DNA of 64,000 bases from Hafnia alvei (GCF_964063325.1 NZ_OZ061315.1:1054001-1118000); one strand, 5' to 3'; counted from the first letter of the stretch, positions 26,696-35,277 are shown. Program-made: numbers and translations. Notes: generated by a model not told the origin, from the sequence alone.

Positions 26696-26760
26696 CGGCA
26701 TTTTGCAATGGAAAAATCCTAATAACCAGCAGATGAATTTAATATATGTTTTAATAATAG

Positions 26761-26790
26761 CGCAGATGAGGGGAACCTCGTCTGCGTTTC
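26761..26790 (-). terminator. Strong hairpin between convergent fimbrial transcripts
   Basis: An 11-bp stem (CGCAGATGAGG / CCTCGTCTGCG, one G-T pair) with a 4-base loop lies in the 266-bp convergent gap. It can end the minus-strand adhesin transcript and also act in the other direction. Confidence 0.55.
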
Positions 26791-26851
26791 TACTTATTAA
26801 TCTAAAAATATTACTTAGGAAAATAGAATATTAGGATTTTTCTAAACAAGG

Positions 26852-27853
26852 TTAATAGTAATTGACTTTAACGATCGTCGTTGCCACGAAAGGTCCGGCC
26901 TTAATCGTTTTGCCCGGTATTATTGAAATATTGGCTTTGTAATTTTTACTCAGCTCAGTAATACCTTTCATACTACCGAAATTAGTATATTTATTGAACT
27001 CAACGGCTTTGCTATCTTGGTCTGTAAAACTGAGTTTTACGCCGTTGTTTAAATTAATATGCGTGCTATCAAGCAGGGTTTCAGTTGTTGAGAACTCAGA
27101 TGTTAAGGAGAAATCTTCAAGGCATCCGCCTTCCTTGACCGCTTTTACGCTGAAATCTTTTGAGAGTATGCTGCCGCCGCTGAGCGTTGTTCGGTCAATA
27201 TCACCAAAGTCGAGATTCTGATTTTCTGGATAGAGTTTTATCTGCGCGCCGCAGCTTAAAAAACGTGTTCCGGTTAAGCCTGATAAAGAGTATTTGAGGT
27301 TTTTAGCCTTAGGCTGGAAGTTGATCCCACCGGCGCCATCAAGCTGGAATACGACAAATTGATCGGCTCCCTGATAGTGCCCTGAGGCTGGCGGTTTACC
27401 GTCTACACGAATATAAAGGCGGAAAGTAACAGTAACGATCTTAGAGGTTGGAGTACCGTAGCCGGGTTTATATACAGGACCGCCACCAGGTACCTGCAAT
27501 CCTTGTCCATTTTGCTCAAGATCTTTTCCTTCATAAGTCACCCCAAGCCTCAGCCCTTGACCGAGAGACATAGATTTTGGGTTGAAATAGAAAGTGACGT
27601 AGTCCCTTACGTTTGACTCAACGTTATTGTCACAGTAGGCGGTAACCGTAATTGGGTTAGACTCCCATACTTTGGTCTTATCGGGAACGTTAGCGGGGAT
27701 CGCTAATTCACCGATATCGATAGCGGGTTTGTCGACAACATTGGTGCCGTATTCAACGCAGTCAAAAGCAGAGGCATGAAACGATGCAAATAATAATCCC
27801 GCAAGTGGTAGCAGGCGTTTTCCATGAAGTTTTGAAAATAAAGCGTGTTTCAT
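26852..27853 (-). CDS. Two-domain fimbrial tip adhesin (PapG-like in size and place)
   Basis: A 333-aa exported protein with signal peptide ending HASA, a likely N-terminal receptor-binding domain (about residues 30-205) and a C-terminal pilin domain starting near GTRFLSCGAQIKLYPENQ, with LDFGDIDRTTLSGG and the Cys in KEGGCLEDF. The length matches PapG-type adhesins (about 335 aa). No receptor can be predicted. An AGGTGA ribosome binding site precedes the ATG. It is cotranscribed with the PapF-like gene 10 bases upstream, but lies on the strand opposite to the main operon. Confidence 0.78.
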   Translation of the reverse strand: MKHALFSKLHGKRLLPLAGLLFASFHASAFDCVEYGTNVVDKPAIDIGELAIPANVPDKTKVWESNPITVTAYCDNNVESNVRDYVTFYFNPKSMSLGQGLRLGVTYEGKDLEQNGQGLQVPGGGPVYKPGYGTPTSKIVTVTFRLYIRVDGKPPASGHYQGADQFVVFQLDGAGGINFQPKAKNLKYSLSGLTGTRFLSCGAQIKLYPENQNLDFGDIDRTTLSGGSILSKDFSVKAVKEGGCLEDFSLTSEFSTTETLLDSTHINLNNGVKLSFTDQDSKAVEFNKYTNFGSMKGITELSKNYKANISIIPGKTIKAGPFVATTIVKVNYY

Positions 27854-27863
27854 TTATCACCTG

Positions 27864-28400
27864 TCAGAGATAGCGTGTAACCAGCGTGGATGTGGCTTTG
27901 AATTCGCCTTCTTTTAATTCCACCGCATCAGATATTTTTATGGGCACCGCGCGTAGTTGAATAGTCTGTGTTTTCTGAATGGTAAAGAATGTATTCAGAT
28001 CGATATTTTTGCCGGTGACATCATCTGAGAGGGCAATGGCTAGGTTATCAAGGCTTGTGGTCAGGTAGTTGCTTTTACCCGAGGATGTCCCCTGAAATTC
28101 TAGCTGTACGGTTGCCCCTGTCGTGATGCTGCATACAATATCGACGGGAGTCACGCTAGCGAAAGCAACACCGTCGATTTTTTTTAGTGCGATGCGCTTG
28201 AAATCCACATCGAGATTATTGTTTTGGTTAATTTTGCAGGCGGCTGGTTCAAATATATTACCGCGAATGTATAGCGTACTTTTGGAGTCATCTTTTGCCT
28301 GACCGCCACTCACCGGGGCTAAAGCTGCAAATGCAGAGCCATTAATAGAGAGCAAAACTCCTAAAAGAAATAATTTTACGTCGCAAAGGCGCATTTTCAT
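27864..28400 (-). CDS. PapF-like tip adaptor subunit
   Basis: A 178-aa pilin-fold protein with signal peptide ending NGSAFA. The stretch IRGNIFEPAACKINQNNNLD resembles the PapF opening (IRGN-Y-PPC-INN-Q). The second Cys is in VDIVCSIT, and the C-terminus STLVTRYL has the penultimate Tyr. In P pili PapF joins the adhesin to the tip fibrillum, which fits its place just before the adhesin gene. An alternative ATG lies two codons downstream. Confidence 0.75.
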   Translation of the reverse strand: MKMRLCDVKLFLLGVLLSINGSAFAALAPVSGGQAKDDSKSTLYIRGNIFEPAACKINQNNNLDVDFKRIALKKIDGVAFASVTPVDIVCSITTGATVQLEFQGTSSGKSNYLTTSLDNLAIALSDDVTGKNIDLNTFFTIQKTQTIQLRAVPIKISDAVELKEGEFKATSTLVTRYL

Positions 28401-28744
28401 TTTATTAACTCGTTACCACATAAAACGGAATTTATCTCCTTGGCTTAATCTAGCTCAAATGACGTTGGGAGATATATTGAGCGCAGTAAGGGTAACGTAT
28501 TCATATGCTGGTAAAAACTAACTTTATGGTGAGAAATAAAATGCGAGGTAATTTATCGTATGGGCGATCTGATATTTATTACGCGACCAAAATAATCAAT
28601 TTATTCGCATAAAACAGTATAAAAAACTATTAAATCCTGATGATGTCTCAGTTTCTCTCTTTTAGAAATATTTTCATTTAAAAACAATTTGTTATGTTTT
28701 TTTAGGCTGGCTTGTCGTCATTTGCGTATGACAAGCCACGCTAT
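28401..28744 (-). promoter_or_regulatory. AT-rich upstream region of the tip-adhesin pair
   Basis: The 344-bp gap between the minus-strand LysR gene end and the PapF-like gene start must contain the promoter of the adhesin pair. It is AT-rich, with one GATC at 28566-28569. No second GATC at pap-like spacing and no clear inverted repeat for site-specific inversion was seen. Confidence 0.4.
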
Positions 28745-29626
28745 TTAAGGCTGAGACCATGAGCGACTGAAGCTTAGCCAGCTTGCTAATGTTGGTGAGA
28801 TAAACTTGCTCTTATGGTAGCAGAGCGTGAATTTCCGCATAAACCGATCCTCGGTATGCAATTGCACAAAATGCCCCGTATAAAATGAGCTATGTAGCAT
28901 GCGTTTTGAAATAAAAGTGATGCCTAAGTGGTGAGCGACGCAAGAAAGAATAGCGTCAAAAGCATTCAGTGAAAGGGCGATTTGTGGGTTGTTTAAATGT
29001 AATGCCAGCTGATTATCAAAAAAAGCGCGACTGCTCGAACCTTGCTCTCGTAGCAGCCAGCGTTCTTGGCTCAGTCTCTGGTATGAAACCGTTTCTTGTT
29101 TGGCGAGCGGATGGTTCTTACCGGCGATGACCACCATTTCATCCTCTAGCCACGGCTCGCAAATAAGGTTTGGTTCACTGGCGGGGCCTTCTAGTAAAGC
29201 GACATCAATTTCAAAATGGCTGACCATACTGCCGATCTCTTGCGTGTTGGCGATAGTACATTGCGGTAGCCAGCTTTTGCGCTCTTCAAATCGCTTTAAC
29301 ATATCAGGTAGAAGATAGCTGCCGATGGTTTTGGTACATCCCACCTTTAGCTGGGTGTCTTGGCTATTTTCGCCGAATAATTGCTCGACCCCCTGCATTC
29401 GTGACAAGAGTTCGTCTGCGACAGGCAGTAACTTTTGTCCTTCATGATTGATATATAAGCGTGCATGTTGTCGATCAAAGAGTCGTACTCCTAGCTGACT
29501 TTCTAATTCAGCTAATGTCTGTGAGATAGCTCCTTTCGTCATAAATAGGGTTTCTGCGGCGAGCGTCATGCTGCCGCTGCGGACGATGGCGACGAAGACG
29601 GAAAGCTGTTTGAAGGTGATGTTCAT
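28745..29626 (-). CDS. LysR-family transcriptional regulator
   Basis: A 293-aa LysR protein. The N-terminal winged helix is MNITFKQLSVFVAIVRSGSM, then TKGAISQTLAELESQLGVRL. The effector-binding domain begins near residue 90 (LKVGCTKTIGSYLLPDML). It resembles the YeiE/CysB-like branch, but no specific ortholog is recognised. It is divergent from the TDT transporter gene 106 bases away, which makes that gene its most likely target. Confidence 0.85.
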   Translation of the reverse strand: MNITFKQLSVFVAIVRSGSMTLAAETLFMTKGAISQTLAELESQLGVRLFDRQHARLYINHEGQKLLPVADELLSRMQGVEQLFGENSQDTQLKVGCTKTIGSYLLPDMLKRFEERKSWLPQCTIANTQEIGSMVSHFEIDVALLEGPASEPNLICEPWLEDEMVVIAGKNHPLAKQETVSYQRLSQERWLLREQGSSSRAFFDNQLALHLNNPQIALSLNAFDAILSCVAHHLGITFISKRMLHSSFYTGHFVQLHTEDRFMRKFTLCYHKSKFISPTLASWLSFSRSWSQP

Positions 29627-29627
29627 C

Positions 29628-29644
29628 GTTTAGTTTCTCTAAAC
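29628..29644. promoter_or_regulatory. Candidate LysR operator
   Basis: A 6-bp dyad GTTTAG-N5-CTAAAC lies immediately upstream of the LysR start codon within the divergent promoter region. LysR proteins usually bind interrupted dyads with T-N11-A geometry near their own promoters. The assignment is by position only. Confidence 0.3.
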
Positions 29645-29732
29645 CTAATGTAAAAAATAACTCGATTTTTTAAATGATAGCGGATGGCTATAGTTTTTAC
29701 CGCAGAAGAATGAAAAAAATCGAGGTGATGAC

Positions 29733-30710
29733 ATGTTGAGATACCTACATCATAAGGTTCGTGGATTGCCAACTCCCGTCGCGGGGTTAGCTCTGGGGAT
29801 CGCAAGCTTGGGATGGTGTTTAGAGAATGCTTTGCCGCTTCACGGTGTAGGGCAAAACGTGGGCGCATTGATTGCTGGGCTGTTGCTTGTTGTTCTGGCC
29901 ATTCGCTTTTTTTTTCATCCCGATACGCTGACTCAAGATCTTAAACATCCGGTGCTAGGAAGCATCGTTCCAACTTTTGCAATGGCGGCAATGGTGGTTT
30001 CTAAGGCGCTGGGTAACTTTATGCCGACGGCGGGTCAGGTGCTTTGGCTGGGGGCTGTTATTGTTCATCTGGCCTCGCTGTCGCTTTTTATTTATCACCG
30101 GGCGAAAGAACCAAAACTGCATCATTTAGTCCCTAGCTGGTTTGTGCCGCCGGTGGGCATTATTGTGGCCGATGTGACTTGTCCAAGTGAGGCTTATACC
30201 GAGTTTGCCCTGATTTTATTGGCAATAGGGATGGTGAGTTATCTGCTGATGCTGCCAATGATGATCTACCGTTTTATGTTTCGTGATGAAGTCCCCGATG
30301 CAGCGAAACCCACGATCGCGATTATGGCGGCACCGGCTAGTTTGTCATTGGCGGGCTATCTGAGCGTTGTCAAAGAGCCTTCAATGCTGATTTGTGCGGT
30401 GTTGCTTGGCATCGCGTTGCTGATGACCATGGTTATTTATTGCGCCTTCTTTCGCCTAATGCGATTGCCGTTTAGCCCAGGCTATGCCGCTTTTACGTTC
30501 CCTATGGCGATTGGCGCAACCGCCCTTTATAAAATGGCAAACTTAGTGAGCAGTTACCCACAAGCAGCCGAGTATGCCCGCCAACTGCATATGATGGCGA
30601 CGGTAGAGGCGGTAATTGCGACGTTGGTAGTTGGTTATGTATCCGTAAGATTTATTCATAACTATCTGCTGCCGCAGAGAGTAGATATTCAACAAGGCAC
30701 GGTGAAATAA
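29733..30710 (+). CDS. TDT-family (TehA/SLAC1-like) membrane transporter
   Basis: A 325-aa protein with about ten hydrophobic helices. The N-terminal PTPVAGLALGIASLGWCLEN and the internal SWFVPPVGIIVADVT (helix with a conserved Pro pair) are typical of the tellurite-resistance/dicarboxylate transporter family. Members move sulfite, malate, tellurite-related or other anions; the substrate here is unknown. A GAGGTGA ribosome binding site precedes the ATG. A small membrane ORF follows with no gap. Confidence 0.8.
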   Translation: MLRYLHHKVRGLPTPVAGLALGIASLGWCLENALPLHGVGQNVGALIAGLLLVVLAIRFFFHPDTLTQDLKHPVLGSIVPTFAMAAMVVSKALGNFMPTAGQVLWLGAVIVHLASLSLFIYHRAKEPKLHHLVPSWFVPPVGIIVADVTCPSEAYTEFALILLAIGMVSYLLMLPMMIYRFMFRDEVPDAAKPTIAIMAAPASLSLAGYLSVVKEPSMLICAVLLGIALLMTMVIYCAFFRLMRLPFSPGYAAFTFPMAIGATALYKMANLVSSYPQAAEYARQLHMMATVEAVIATLVVGYVSVRFIHNYLLPQRVDIQQGTVK

Positions 30711-30818
30711 ATGAGCGTAAGGAAAAACGTAATAAGAACGTCCGATCAGATCTTTTGGGTTCCCGCTGCCGCGTTAGTGCTCTTTATTGTCTGTTTTATT
30801 TGGGCGCTATTTTTATAA
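30711..30818 (+). CDS. 35-residue single-span membrane mini-protein
   Basis: The frame begins on the base after the transporter stop codon (TAAATG) and encodes MSVRKNVIRTSDQIFWVPAA followed by a hydrophobic segment (ALVLFIVCFIWALFL) up to the stop. The positive N-terminus and one transmembrane helix are typical of small transporter accessory proteins. Coding status is inferred from the tight junction and the composition; there is no separate strong ribosome binding site, so expression would depend on coupling. Confidence 0.5.
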   Translation: MSVRKNVIRTSDQIFWVPAAALVLFIVCFIWALFL

Positions 30819-30856
30819 GTCCTGCGAGTACAAATACATAGGCATATTCCAAAAGA

Positions 30857-30885
30857 GGCTCCAGCCACTGAGTGACTGGAGCTTC
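30857..30885. terminator. Bidirectional hairpin between convergent genes
   Basis: A 12-bp stem with one mismatch (GCTCCAGCCACT / AGTGACTGGAGC) lies between the + strand mini-protein and the minus-strand 116-aa gene, where a shared terminator is expected. Confidence 0.6.
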
Positions 30886-30887
30886 AC

Positions 30888-31238
30888 TTATGATGGGCAT
30901 GAAATACCAGATATTGACCGAGCAAGGTAATGCGTATGTAGATAGATATCGGCCAACTTATCCACGCTGGCTTGTTCCATCTGGGTGCTTGCATACTCGA
31001 GCACCATCCACAACAGGGCACTGCATTGCTGGATAACTAACCCCACTGAATGACATGAAAGCGCGTCTTGTTTTTGCTGTAGCTGGATTAATTCATTGTT
31101 GCTCATATTTAACAGATTAAAACTTAATGCCAGCACATCCAGTAAATTGCCGTGGAGCCCGGTTTGCGTATTGGTATTAATAATCTGATGAAGGCATGAC
31201 ATGTTGTTTTGTAGGATCTGTATTGTAGAGTCTTTCAT
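30888..31238 (-). CDS. Uncharacterised 116-aa protein
   Basis: I do not recognise this protein. It is mostly helical by composition, soluble, rich in Leu, Asn and Gln, and has no signal peptide. Its start MKDSTIQILQNNMSCLHQII follows a good AGGAG ribosome binding site, which supports a real gene. The fold may resemble small helical-bundle regulators, but nothing specific can be claimed. It is a single gene between a shared terminator and a 240-bp gap before the MFS gene end. Confidence 0.6.
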   Translation of the reverse strand: MKDSTIQILQNNMSCLHQIINTNTQTGLHGNLLDVLALSFNLLNMSNNELIQLQQKQDALSCHSVGLVIQQCSALLWMVLEYASTQMEQASVDKLADIYLHTHYLARSISGISCPS

Positions 31239-31433
31239 GACTCACTCCTGAATGTGCCAGTAGGCTTAGCTTCGTTATTGGAGCTTGAGCGGAATCGAAT
31301 TTCCGGCGCGATATGCTAGCTCGATGATCAGCATATCGTGTTAAATAATGACAACAAACGGAGAAGAAAGGGAATGAGAGAGGGGTATCAAACAGAATGC
31401 GGCTGATGTGCAATACGGTAAATATTTTGGAAT

Positions 31434-31474
31434 CAAGTTCTCACCCGTTGAAAAAATAGACGGGTGAGAACTTG
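31434..31474 (-). terminator. Perfect 15-bp inverted repeat after the MFS gene
   Basis: CAAGTTCTCACCCGT and its exact complement are separated by an A/T-rich 11-base loop. The hairpin lies 6 bases past the MFS stop codon on the minus strand. There is no clean U-run after it, but its position suits a terminator or 3'-end protection. Confidence 0.6.
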
Positions 31475-31479
31475 AGCTA

Positions 31480-32670
31480 TCACGCATCTGATTTGGGTGG
31501 TTCACCAACGGCCGGCGCTAACCAAATTGCAAAAGCGACCAATGCTAACACCACTATCATGGCGGAGCGCAATCCCAAATGTTCGCCTAAAAAACCTAAC
31601 ATGGGCGGCCCAACTAAAAATGCAATATAGCCTGTGGTTGCCACAGCGCTAACGCGAGCCGCTGGATTTGGCCCAGTGTCACTGGCGGCTGACAACGTAA
31701 GCGGGAAACCCAGCGAAGCGCCTACGCCCCAGAATAAAACCGAAGCGCTGACTAAAAACGTATTTTCAGCGAAAATGATTAACCCTAAGCCGATGACGCC
31801 GAAAATAGCGCTACCCCGCACCACGTTGACGCGACCAAATCGGCGCAGAAAATATCCCCCGCAGAAGCGTCCAATCGTCATTCCTAGTGCAAAACCTGTA
31901 TAAATTAACGAGCCTGAGGTTGGGCTGAAGCCATGACCATCGACCATCAGTAACGGCAACCAGTCGTTGGCTGAGCCTTCGGCAAGTGCCATAGCAAGGA
32001 CAATCAGGCCAATAAGCAAGAGCCGCTTATCTCGCCAAATATTTGTTTTAATCAGCGTCGGTTGGTTGCCATCCCGCGTATGCTCTACGGGACGAAGACC
32101 ATTTCCCTTCGGCACAGATTTTAATGCCCATAGCGTTGCTGGAACGCAAATAACACCAATGAATAAAAGATGCCATTGAATGGGGAAATTCACCGAGGTA
32201 AGGCCGTTGCCAATGCCTGCACCAACCAGTGTTCCTAAGCTAAAACATCCATGTAGCATAGGAAGAAGAGGGCGATGAGATATGCGTTCTACATCGGCTC
32301 CTTCAACGTTAATCGCTATTTCAGCCGAGCCCATACCCGCGCCAAATAAGCACAGCCCAGATGAAACGGTGATCGCCGATGAGAAAAATGCCCCGACGGC
32401 AACAAGTAAAATACCGGCGATCACTAAACCTGTCCCTGCCGCAATAACAGGTTTAGTACTAAAGCGCTGTACTAAATAGCCAGAACAGAGAATGCCAGCC
32501 ATTGACCCAATCGACAGACCAAAAAGAACAAGCCCCATTTCTGCCGTGGATGCGCCAAGTTTGTCTCGTATTGCTGGAGTTCGGGTCACCCATGAGGCCA
32601 TTGATACGCCGGGCAAGAAAAAGAAAACAAAGAGGGCGAGGCTGCGCTGTTTTAACGTGGGACTGGGCAA
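31480..32670 (-). CDS. ybjJ: MFS transporter, YbjJ-like
   Basis: A major-facilitator protein of about 396 aa with twelve hydrophobic helices. It matches remembered E. coli YbjJ along its length: LFVFFFLPGVSMASWVTRTP, FGLSIGSMAGILCSG, AEIAINVEGADVER, EGSANDWLPLLMVDGHGFSP and PLTLSAASDTGP. The substrate is unknown. The start is taken as a TTG five bases after AGGAAGG, which gives the YbjJ length; an in-frame ATG at 32742 would add 24 non-conserved residues. Confidence 0.85.
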   Translation of the reverse strand: MPSPTLKQRSLALFVFFFLPGVSMASWVTRTPAIRDKLGASTAEMGLVLFGLSIGSMAGILCSGYLVQRFSTKPVIAAGTGLVIAGILLVAVGAFFSSAITVSSGLCLFGAGMGSAEIAINVEGADVERISHRPLLPMLHGCFSLGTLVGAGIGNGLTSVNFPIQWHLLFIGVICVPATLWALKSVPKGNGLRPVEHTRDGNQPTLIKTNIWRDKRLLLIGLIVLAMALAEGSANDWLPLLMVDGHGFSPTSGSLIYTGFALGMTIGRFCGGYFLRRFGRVNVVRGSAIFGVIGLGLIIFAENTFLVSASVLFWGVGASLGFPLTLSAASDTGPNPAARVSAVATTGYIAFLVGPPMLGFLGEHLGLRSAMIVVLALVAFAIWLAPAVGEPPKSDA

Positions 32671-32742
32671 AGGAACCTTCCTAGAAGTGCAAAGACAGAG
32701 AACATCTATTATCGTCTGAAACGTTAGTGAACATAGGTACAC

Positions 32743-33121
32743 TAACCTTTTTTATTCGTATTTCAAGGTAAAAGAGTAAGCATTACAATGAATAGCGACC
32801 TGAAAAAGGACACACTTAGTTCTAGACCTATTCTATGTTTAAAGGATGAGTATTAGTCCAGTAGCTACATAATTATATTTAACAGTTTTCAAGGTACTCA
32901 GAAGCAATAAACCCCAGCATAAAAAATAATTTGCATGCTATAAGTATAGTCTCGTTATGATTGTGTGCATTCTGTCACCATAGGTAAAAGAAAACGCTAT
33001 ACTAATATAACAATTTCACTATTAGAGAGATTAAATCTCCCATCATTGCTAAAATATTGTATGCGGCTGTGAGTGTGTGCAAAATTGCGTTGTTTGTAGA
33101 ATAATCCTAAGAGGTTTTAAT
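32743..33121. promoter_or_regulatory. Divergent intergenic region
   Basis: The AT-rich gap between the MFS gene and the diguanylate cyclase gene must hold two divergent promoters. No clear operator, hairpin or small gene was seen in it. Confidence 0.4.
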
Positions 33122-34630
33122 ATGTTGCTGACAAAAAGTTATAAAAAGGGAATTTTTATCACTACGTCATTAACAACGATGGTTTTGGCATTCTTTTTAT
33201 GGAATGACTACCAAGATTTAAAAAACTATCTGGGATATACGGTAGATAAAGGTCGCTCAGCCATCTTTGCTGAAGAATATATAAATCAAAAAATAGCACT
33301 TAATTTAATAAAGTCATTTTCAATTTCTGAATATAAAAACAAAAAAGCAGATTCAAATATACAGCGGGTCTGTAGTCGAATGGAGATCATAAACGATGTT
33401 CATGGTTTAAATTTGACTGGGCATAAATATTCTGAACTTTCTGGGACGTTACAAACTAAAAATCCATCCTGTGCTGATTGGGCGAGGGATATAAAATATC
33501 TCGCAAAGTTTAATAGCCAAGAAGAGGCTATTTCGCAAGAGTACAGTTTTTCCAATTACCATTGGAAAGTCCAGGATAGTATTAGATACTATATCGATTT
33601 TGAAAATCAATACATATATATCAATAAGTTAGTTGATAGCTCTCGGTATGTGTTCAATAATTGGCTGAGATACAATGGAGAGTTTATCGATGTAGATAAC
33701 AATGCCCGCAGTATCAAGATTGATGATGAAGCATTGGTTAGTTTACATGATGGACAAAGTATTACTTCACATATATATAATGATGGCTATACCGGTGAGA
33801 AAATAATTAGCATGATTACGCCTTTGTTTTTTGGTGGTAAGCTTAAAGGTATCATTGTGACTGACGTGAGTATCAATGAGTTAGCCAAGGCGTTTTATAC
33901 GTTTGATCGTCCTTTTTTGTGGAAATATTTAAAGCTTTCAGTAGTAGATAGAAACTCATCTGAAGAAATTAACTTTAATCAACCCAGTAAACAGTTTTTT
34001 GCCATTTTAAATTATGACAAAGATATTACCCGATATTATACTGTGCATCTTAAGCTAGATGTTCAATATTTTATTATTAATAATATTTTTCTTTTTATTA
34101 TATATGCTTTTATAACCTTTGCACTTTGTAAGTACTTTAAGTATCAGATATCAAAAAATGAAATTCTTTCTTTAGAGAATATAACCGATTCGATGACGGG
34201 ATTATATAATAGAAAGGTACTAACACATACCCTAGATACCCATTTAAAATCATTAGCCGAAAAACTTATTCCAGTCACTATTATTGCACTTGATTGCGAT
34301 AAATTAAAAACCATCAATGACACTTTAGGTCACCATATGGGGGATAAGGCAATTACTTTGTTGGGAGAAGCGATACAAACCTCGATAAGAAAGAGTGATT
34401 ACGGTATTCGGCTCGGTGGTGATGAATTCTGCATTATTCTTATTGATTGCGATATAGAGCGTGCTGTTATCGCCATTGACCTTATTCAGCAGAAATTAAA
34501 AGTGATTGATACTGATGCAATTGTGAATTTCTCATATGGCTGCTATCAGATGAAGGCCGGTGATACGCTGAGTACCGCACAAATTGTAGCCGATGAACTG
34601 TTGTATAAGCATAAGAAAACGAAGGGTTAG
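33122..34630 (+). CDS. Membrane-anchored diguanylate cyclase (GGDEF)
   Basis: A 502-aa sensor enzyme that makes cyclic-di-GMP. An N-terminal membrane helix (about residues 8-28) is followed by a periplasmic sensor region of roughly 290 residues with a Cache-like look, a second helix (FIINNIFLFIIYAFITFALC) and a C-terminal GGDEF domain. The active site reads RLGGDEF, and the inhibitory I-site RKSD lies five residues before it, so the enzyme should be active and product-inhibited. The ATG follows AAGAGG; the longer frame from 33077 is unlikely. The gene is AT-rich relative to the backbone. Confidence 0.92.
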   Translation: MLLTKSYKKGIFITTSLTTMVLAFFLWNDYQDLKNYLGYTVDKGRSAIFAEEYINQKIALNLIKSFSISEYKNKKADSNIQRVCSRMEIINDVHGLNLTGHKYSELSGTLQTKNPSCADWARDIKYLAKFNSQEEAISQEYSFSNYHWKVQDSIRYYIDFENQYIYINKLVDSSRYVFNNWLRYNGEFIDVDNNARSIKIDDEALVSLHDGQSITSHIYNDGYTGEKIISMITPLFFGGKLKGIIVTDVSINELAKAFYTFDRPFLWKYLKLSVVDRNSSEEINFNQPSKQFFAILNYDKDITRYYTVHLKLDVQYFIINNIFLFIIYAFITFALCKYFKYQISKNEILSLENITDSMTGLYNRKVLTHTLDTHLKSLAEKLIPVTIIALDCDKLKTINDTLGHHMGDKAITLLGEAIQTSIRKSDYGIRLGGDEFCIILIDCDIERAVIAIDLIQQKLKVIDTDAIVNFSYGCYQMKAGDTLSTAQIVADELLYKHKKTKG

Positions 34631-34714
34631 GTTTTGTGGTGTTGATGATGATGTTTTGCCTCAATGGTTTTAATATCTTATGGCTGCTCTAAACAACAGA
34701 GTGGCCAAGTAGTA

Positions 34715-34975
34715 TTAAGTCATTTCAATTTCTTCACATACTAACCATTCATCGGCTTCCTCGAACATCTCTTCAACCATCTTTCTGATCACTTTAGAAG
34801 CTTCTTTACTTGCCCCGGTGATCACAATATCTGTTGCGGTGGCAAATCGAGTAGAAGTATCGGCACCCACGTACTTTTTATTCAGACGTTTTTTTAGCTC
34901 CTGAGCGATCTGTTGCAACCCATCAGGCGGTAAACTTTTCTCATTTCTTCTGTCGATCTTAATCTCTACACGCAT
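34715..34975 (-). CDS. DinI-like SOS protein
   Basis: An 86-aa protein of the DinI family. DinI modulates RecA filaments and UmuD cleavage in the SOS response. The opening MRVEIKIDRRN, the middle STRFATATDIVITGASKE and the acidic C-terminal helix (VEEMFEEADEWLVCEE) follow the DinI pattern. A LexA box lies 32 bases upstream of its start. It may be a dinI paralog rather than dinI itself. Confidence 0.88.
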   Translation of the reverse strand: MRVEIKIDRRNEKSLPPDGLQQIAQELKKRLNKKYVGADTSTRFATATDIVITGASKEASKVIRKMVEEMFEEADEWLVCEEIEMT

Positions 34976-35006
34976 GACCTTCCCCCATCATTAAACTTAC
35001 AAATTA

Positions 35007-35022
35007 CTGTATAAAAACACAG
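35007..35022 (-). promoter_or_regulatory. LexA box of the dinI-like gene
   Basis: CTG-TATAAAAACA-CAG fits the LexA consensus CTG-N10-CAG with the A/T-rich middle. It lies upstream of the minus-strand DinI-family gene, so DNA-damage induction is expected. Confidence 0.85.
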
Positions 35023-35090
35023 TTGTTATTTTTGTACTTTTTAAAGTTGAGCGCAAGACTTTAACTGCATTTTTAACCAGTATTTTAAAA

Positions 35091-35123
35091 TGGGGCAAAA
35101 ATGGGGCAAAAATGGGGCAAAAA
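35091..35123. repeat. Three perfect tandem copies of an 11-bp unit
   Basis: TGGGGCAAAAA occurs three times in direct succession. The unit length is near one helical turn. No gene covers it. It lies in the repeat-rich stretch downstream of ssrA, a well-known integration hotspot, and may be left from an excised element or serve as an iterated binding site. Confidence 0.8.
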
Positions 35124-35134
35124 TTTGTCTCGAG

Positions 35135-35255
35135 TGGGCAGGTATGAGCAGGCAAGTGATGTATGAGATTCAAAGAAAAGCCAGTAAAAGCAGGGATTGG
35201 GCTCGCTTGGGCAGGCTCATACAAAACTGACTCAATACTGTATAGACGTATTGAG
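35135..35255. repeat. Clustered direct and inverted repeats downstream of ssrA
   Basis: TGGGCAGG occurs at about 35135 and 35208. The octamers GTATGAGC (35142-35149) and GCTCATAC (35215-35222) form an inverted pair. CTCAATAC / GTATTGAG (35231-35255) forms a hairpin. Together with the tandem 11-mers they make an unusual dense repeat area without a coding frame. Confidence 0.6.
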
Positions 35256-35277
35256 CCTGTCCCGTGCGTAGAAATAA

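Noticed and set aside
31177..31413. 78-codon minus-strand frame overlapping the 116-aa gene
   Set aside because: No family signal and overlap with a better-supported gene; composition does not look like a protein.
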